Positions 30,384-34,142 of a DNA stretch of 34,142 nt are shown piece by piece. The stretch's first letter is position 1. Every line of letters starts with the position of its first letter. The notes under the pieces are model-generated. The model was given only the letters and a program-made list of their open reading frames with translations, was not told the origin of the DNA and did no database searches. Origin of the DNA: an uncultured Ruminococcus sp. (lineage in GTDB: Bacteria > Bacillota > Clostridia > Oscillospirales > Acutalibacteraceae). The translations under genes were made by a program, and so were the position numbers. The DNA lies in assembly GCA_902773635.1 (NCBI GenBank), contig CACYFH010000018.1:1-34142 (forward strand). The letters are read 5' to 3'.

Positions 30384-31448
30384 TCATTTCACTTTATTTC
30401 TCAGCCTTACCCAGGTATTCCCGAATACATTTCTTAAACCCATCACGGCGGAATAGTACAGATCCATCAGAATCGGAGAACGCATACGATATAAAAGGCG
30501 GAGCTGACGGAGCAACGGCGATCGCGCATCGGCGACCCTGAACCAGAAAGCGATCTTCTCCGAACCCAGGATATCGCGATAGAATTTCAGACGCTCCTTA
30601 CGCGGAAAGCGTTTTCCGGTCCTGTACATATTCGGCACACAGGAAAATACATAAGAGAGGTTCCCCTTCGCCAGACTCGCAGCGTCGGTTTCTTCCATCC
30701 CTAAGGAAGCGTACAGGCGTTCTCGGTATTCAATGAACAGGAAGTTCTTCTGAATAAGATCTCTTCTGAATCGGTTCGCAAGGGTATCCTCTCCCCTGCG
30801 AACCCAGTGATAATATGGTTCACCGATCAAGGTAACGGTTCTCGCTTTTTCAAAGCAGAGGGTGTTGAAGATCAGATCCTCACCCGGCTCCGTATCGGGA
30901 TAAAAGACGGTTTTCGGTTCTTGTTCCAGCAGCGCTCTTTTATATATCTTGTTCCAAACAAAGTTGAAAGCATTCTTTTTCTCCAGCTCTCTGAGAGCGT
31001 CAGCGGCGCCGATACCGACCGCGTCAGTCAGCTCAGAAAGGACGGAATGATCGGTTTGTGAATAGTCCGTATAATGCGATAGCGCATATATATCGCAGGA
31101 GGATTGAACATGCTCCAACAGAGCGCGCAAATAACCCCTGTCAGCATGATCATCAGAATCCAAAAAGGTAACATACCTTCCCGTTGCGAGCTCCAAGCCG
31201 GTATTTCTCGCTACCGCCAAACCGCCGTTCTCTCGATGAATGACTTTCACACAGGAATACCGCTCGCGGTAGCTGTCACAGATCGTCGGACTGCCGTCCG
31301 TTGAGCCGTCGTCGATAAGAATGATCTCATATCCGTTTATCGTTTCATCTATGAGACTCTCCAGACACTGCTCCAGATGCTTCTCAACATTGTATACAGG
31401 AATGATGATGCTCAGTTCAATTGTTGAATCGATAATAAACACTCCCAT
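30384..31448 (-). CDS. Family 2 glycosyltransferase
   Basis: This GT-A fold enzyme transfers a sugar from a nucleotide sugar, usually onto a lipid-linked or surface glycan. Motifs are LSIIIPVYNVEKHLEQCL (12-29), LIDDGSTDGS (44-53), ENGGLAVARNTGLELATG (73-90) and the metal site FLDSDD (95-100). No membrane span is seen. The C-terminal third is helical and basic, as in capsule and teichoic-acid enzymes. It starts one base after the nucleotidyltransferase-fold gene and is the last gene before the shared terminator. A good ribosome site is lacking, so coupling is likely. Sugar and acceptor cannot be read from the sequence. Confidence 0.9.
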   Translation of the reverse strand: MGVFIIDSTIELSIIIPVYNVEKHLEQCLESLIDETINGYEIILIDDGSTDGSPTICDSYRERYSCVKVIHRENGGLAVARNTGLELATGRYVTFLDSDDHADRGYLRALLEHVQSSCDIYALSHYTDYSQTDHSVLSELTDAVGIGAADALRELEKKNAFNFVWNKIYKRALLEQEPKTVFYPDTEPGEDLIFNTLCFEKARTVTLIGEPYYHWVRRGEDTLANRFRRDLIQKNFLFIEYRERLYASLGMEETDAASLAKGNLSYVFSCVPNMYRTGKRFPRKERLKFYRDILGSEKIAFWFRVADARSPLLRQLRLLYRMRSPILMDLYYSAVMGLRNVFGNTWVRLRNKVK

Positions 31449-31449
31449 C

Positions 31450-32631
31450 TTAAAGCAGACCCATATCCTTTAATACTGTGATTGCGTCCGTGTCGGAGTC
31501 CTTCATCAAATGGTTCAGCTCAGCCAGTGTATGGGCACGGCTTCCGGGTTTGATGAAGCGGAACCATCTGACGACCTCATATACCGGCGTGAGCGCCCTG
31601 TGCTTTTTGAGAGACGGATAGAGGATACATAGATAATCATACGGCACAAACACGCGCGATTTTACATAGCCGAAGGCGCCGCCTTTTTTATGCTTACCTA
31701 TGGAAACATTTTTACTCATCCTGCCGAAGCTGCCGCTTTGTACGATGAAGCGCTCGATATGCTCCGTGCCCTCCGTTTCGGTACCGGAAAACCATTTTTC
31801 AGATATTTCCCGTGCTTTCCCGGCGAAGCCGAGCAAGCCTGCCTTTTGCAGAAGCGCATCTCTCTTCTCTCTGTCAAAGGTCGTTTTATGATCCAGCAGC
31901 CACAGATCCATAAAGAAGCGGATCCCACAGCCGCCGTATTCGAAATGCTTCGCCATATGACAGATGTGGTACAGATAGAACATCTCAGCCGTCAGCTTCT
32001 TGCAGCGGGTCTCTCCGACTGCATAGCGCCAGCACTCCGATAAGATGCGTGAAGCGCCGTTGACCGCGTCATCCTCCAACAGGCGGAAATGAAGCTCGAC
32101 CGTCACCTTCTCCTTATAACGGAGCTTGTAATCGTGGGTACCGTGAAAGACTCGCTTCATTCCCAGTTCGGTCTCACATAGCTCCAACGCGCGCGCGATC
32201 TCCTCTTCATGCACCAGAATATCGATATCCGAGCACGACCGCATCCACGGCGCGAGATAGAGCCGCCGAAGGACTGAGCCCTTCAGCGGTATAAAATCGA
32301 TCCCGTGTTTTTCAAACAGATCAGAGACAGCAGAAAGGACCCGGGTCTGCTGAAAATACCGGTACTGCGCAGCAGCCTTCAGCATTTTTGCTTCTGTTTC
32401 AAGTTCATCGCTAAGCGGACGCCGAAGCAGATAATTCGCCGCAAGATGCGAGAGATCGTGCCGCTTGGAAAGCGACAGCATCTGTGAGATCGTTTCTTCC
32501 GAAACTGCATCATCCATATGCATATGGAACGTATCTCCGCAAAGCTCGGCTCTCAAAACGGAAAGCAGGAGCCTTGCGGCTTCATCATCCGGCAAAGGAC
32601 GTCCTGTATCAGGCAAGGACAAATTTCTCAT
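31450..32631 (-). CDS. Nucleotidyltransferase-fold protein (NTP_transf_5 type), second copy
   Basis: The 393 residues carry LKGSVLRRLYLAPWM (116-130) and SDIDILVHEEEI (134-145), the metal-binding core of the family, then VELHFRLLEDD. It is a distant paralogue of the protein at 23795-24925: same layout, HGIDFIPLKG against AGIWHLPLKG. Here the neighbours are a glycosyltransferase and a lipoprotein, which suggests a surface-glycan role. ATG 32631 lies directly behind GGAGG with no spacing. TTG 32622 has the better distance, so the protein may start three residues later. The start overlaps the lipoprotein gene by about 20 bases. Confidence 0.78.
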   Translation of the reverse strand: MRNLSLPDTGRPLPDDEAARLLLSVLRAELCGDTFHMHMDDAVSEETISQMLSLSKRHDLSHLAANYLLRRPLSDELETEAKMLKAAAQYRYFQQTRVLSAVSDLFEKHGIDFIPLKGSVLRRLYLAPWMRSCSDIDILVHEEEIARALELCETELGMKRVFHGTHDYKLRYKEKVTVELHFRLLEDDAVNGASRILSECWRYAVGETRCKKLTAEMFYLYHICHMAKHFEYGGCGIRFFMDLWLLDHKTTFDREKRDALLQKAGLLGFAGKAREISEKWFSGTETEGTEHIERFIVQSGSFGRMSKNVSIGKHKKGGAFGYVKSRVFVPYDYLCILYPSLKKHRALTPVYEVVRWFRFIKPGSRAHTLAELNHLMKDSDTDAITVLKDMGLL

Positions 32632-33382
32632 CCTCCTGCAGATGATTCAGAATGATATTGACGTCCTCCTGCATATTCTTCATCGTTTCATCCTCCAGCG
32701 GATAATCCACGATGAGGATGTTCGTCCCGTCATACCGACCGACGAGATTGCCCTCTTCCCCGCCGATCATGATATCAAACAGAGGCACGCCCTCGCTGGA
32801 AAAGCTCACCTTGCTGTCGGTTACGTCGATCATGATCCTATCCTTCCATTTCACGGGATAGTAAAGCTCACCGATCGAAGTGCTGATCGCAAAGACCTCC
32901 TGATTATCCTCACGAGCGTCAACGCCGGGGATAAAGGTGTAATCCTTCGCGAAATTCTCCAGGATCACATTGACGTCCTCCTGGATATTGCGGTAATCCT
33001 CATAGTGTTTGGAGGATTCCTTTACCTTAGCCATCTTCGTCATGACAAGATACTGACCCTCGTCCGTGATCAGCGTACCGAGAAGGTCGCCCTCAGTACC
33101 GTTAAAGAACAGCTCGAACACCTTCACGCCGTATGCGGAGAACGTCACCGTATACGGCTCGGTATCCTGCGCTTCAACCGTTACGATATCCTTCCACTGC
33201 TCAGGATACTTCATCACAGCAAGCTTCGTCGGTATCTCATAGGTGTTACGCGGCGCCTCAGTCGGCTCCTCGGCAGCCTGCTCCGTTGCCTCGGGAACAG
33301 GGGCTTTTTTTTCATCTTCACAGCCCGCGAAAATACACGCGCCGATCATGCAGATCAATAGTAAAGCGATTAATCTCTTCAT
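32609..33382 (-). CDS. Lipoprotein with two tandem homologous domains
   Basis: The signal peptide ends in the lipobox FAGC (Cys21), followed by a Glu/Pro/Ala-rich linker. Two domains of about 100 residues follow. Each runs from a (Y)YP-x-x-WKD strand (KYPEQWKDIV; YYPVKWKDRI) through VTFSAYGV or VSFSSEGV, to a helix with MQEDVNIIL or IQEDVNVIL. The repeat points to internal duplication. I do not recognise the family. It sits outside the membrane and is coupled to the downstream nucleotidyltransferase-fold gene. Only 30 bases separate it from the repeat protein upstream, so the four genes to 30384 probably share one transcript. Confidence 0.75.
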   Translation of the reverse strand: MKRLIALLLICMIGACIFAGCEDEKKAPVPEATEQAAEEPTEAPRNTYEIPTKLAVMKYPEQWKDIVTVEAQDTEPYTVTFSAYGVKVFELFFNGTEGDLLGTLITDEGQYLVMTKMAKVKESSKHYEDYRNIQEDVNVILENFAKDYTFIPGVDAREDNQEVFAISTSIGELYYPVKWKDRIMIDVTDSKVSFSSEGVPLFDIMIGGEEGNLVGRYDGTNILIVDYPLEDETMKNMQEDVNIILNHLQEDEKFVLA

Positions 33383-33412
33383 AGTTCATGCCTTTCAGTT
33401 TTCTGTTTCATA

Positions 33413-34142
33413 TCACAGCAGGATTCTTCCGTCCGCCGCGAAAGCATACAGTCCTGCGGGAATCAGCCCATTCGTTGCGGAATCGGACAGATACAGCTTT
33501 GAGCCGGTGAACACCTGACCCTGCTGACCGATGTAGTAGTAACTGCCCTGATAATCGATCACGCCCTTGCCCTTGACGACCGTTCCGCGCTCGTAGTAGT
33601 AGCCGTCGACGATGCCCTCTTTGAGGATGATCGAGCCGTCAGGATTGAAGTAGTAGGTGCCTGCCGTCAATAGACCGTTGGTCATATTCGCGTTCATATA
33701 GAGGGATTTGCCCTTGTAGACCTGACCCTGCTGACCGATATAATAATAACTGCCCTGATAATCGATCACGCCCTTGCCCTGTACAACGGTACCGCGCTCA
33801 TAGTAGTAGCCGTCGACGATGCCTTCTTTGAGGATGATCGAGCCGTCGGGATTGAAATAATAGGTACCCGCCTTGAACAGACCGTTGGTCATCGTCGCAT
33901 TCATGTAGAGCGACTTGCCCTTATAGACCTGACCCTGCTGACCGATGTAATAGTAGCTACCCTGATAATCGATCACGCCCTTGCCCTGTACAACAGAGCC
34001 GCGCTCGTAGTAGTAGCCGTCGACGATGCCTTCTTTGAGAATGATCGAGCCGTCGGGATTGAAATAATAGGTGCCCGCCTTGAACAGACCGTTGGTCATC
34101 GTCGTGTTCATATAGAGCGACTTGCCCTTATAGACCTGACCC
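33413..34142 (-). CDS. Tandem-repeat wall-binding-like protein, N terminus beyond the window
   Basis: The reading frame is open through the right edge of the window. It consists of 70-residue units repeated with a period of 210 bases, about three and a half copies in view. Each unit has YYFNPDGSIILKEG, DGYYYERG and YQGSYYYIGQQGQVYKGKSLY blocks. The Tyr/Gly pattern resembles choline- or glucan-binding repeats (CW_binding type), with Tyr in place of the usual Trp. The unit next to the C terminus differs most (FTGSKLYLSDSATNGLIPAG). The missing N-terminal part may hold an enzyme or a signal peptide. Near-identical DNA between units points to recent duplication or recombination. Confidence 0.8.
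   Translation of the reverse strand, partial: GQVYKGKSLYMNTTMTNGLFKAGTYYFNPDGSIILKEGIVDGYYYERGSVVQGKGVIDYQGSYYYIGQQGQVYKGKSLYMNATMTNGLFKAGTYYFNPDGSIILKEGIVDGYYYERGTVVQGKGVIDYQGSYYYIGQQGQVYKGKSLYMNANMTNGLLTAGTYYFNPDGSIILKEGIVDGYYYERGTVVKGKGVIDYQGSYYYIGQQGQVFTGSKLYLSDSATNGLIPAGLYAFAADGRILL

Noticed and set aside
33413..34142. CRISPR-like repeat array
   Set aside because: The 210-bp period encodes 70-residue protein repeats in one open frame, with no short repeat and spacer structure.

Overview
The window looks like a chromosomal segment of a gut or rumen clostridium of the Ruminococcus/Oscillospiraceae type. The grounds are a moderately high G+C content, dockerin-like calcium-binding repeats, a reductase-terminated NRPS of the kind found in gut Clostridia, Gram-positive cell-surface genes, and clear sigma-A promoters and Shine-Dalgarno sites. 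No rRNA, tRNA or CRISPR array was seen. Taxonomy is inference.

Region 1 (about 100-8660, minus strand) is one operon for phenylalanine and tyrosine synthesis. Its order is pheA, aroB, aroC, a fused aroE-aroK, aroQ, aroA, tyrA and aroF, running from a strong promoter at 8627-8655 to a terminator at 127-160. Between promoter and pheA lies a 31-codon leader peptide packed with Phe and Tyr codons but no Trp codon, followed by an intrinsic terminator. This is a classical translation-coupled attenuator. A small palindromic repeat element sits between aroC and aroE-aroK.

Region 2 (8664-11084, minus) is an ECF sigma factor, its membrane-anchored probable anti-sigma partner and a secreted dockerin-repeat protein. 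Region 3 (11183-21104, minus) is a tight five-gene operon: a 1977-residue NRPS (A-T-C-A-T-reductase), a MATE transporter fused to a GHKL ATPase domain, a stand-alone RsbW-like ATPase, a CapA-like metallophosphatase and a STAS anti-anti-sigma protein. A peptide-aldehyde pathway co-transcribed with partner-switch signalling parts is the strongest candidate here for an undescribed system. The first adenylation domain lacks the Asp that normally binds the substrate amino group.

Region 4 (21018-25002, plus) starts from a shared divergent control region. It has a palindrome-covered promoter, a 50-nt three-way-junction RNA at the predicted transcript start, and a 57-residue peptide gene with its own terminator. 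Then come a lipoprotein plus dockerin-repeat pair, and a membrane protein/PqqD-like/nucleotidyltransferase-fold operon. Two MITE-like elements (about 22.6 and 25.1 kb) share ends with a probable insertion-sequence remnant at the left edge of the window.

Region 5 (25.2-34.1 kb) carries a LicC-like cytidylyltransferase with an amino acid/amine permease (minus). Next is a two-gene plus-strand unit resembling phage tail-fibre proteins, one with an SGNH hydrolase domain, with no other phage genes nearby. Last is a minus-strand surface operon: a tandem-repeat wall-binding-like protein cut by the window edge, a lipoprotein with duplicated domains, a second nucleotidyltransferase-fold protein and a family 2 glycosyltransferase.
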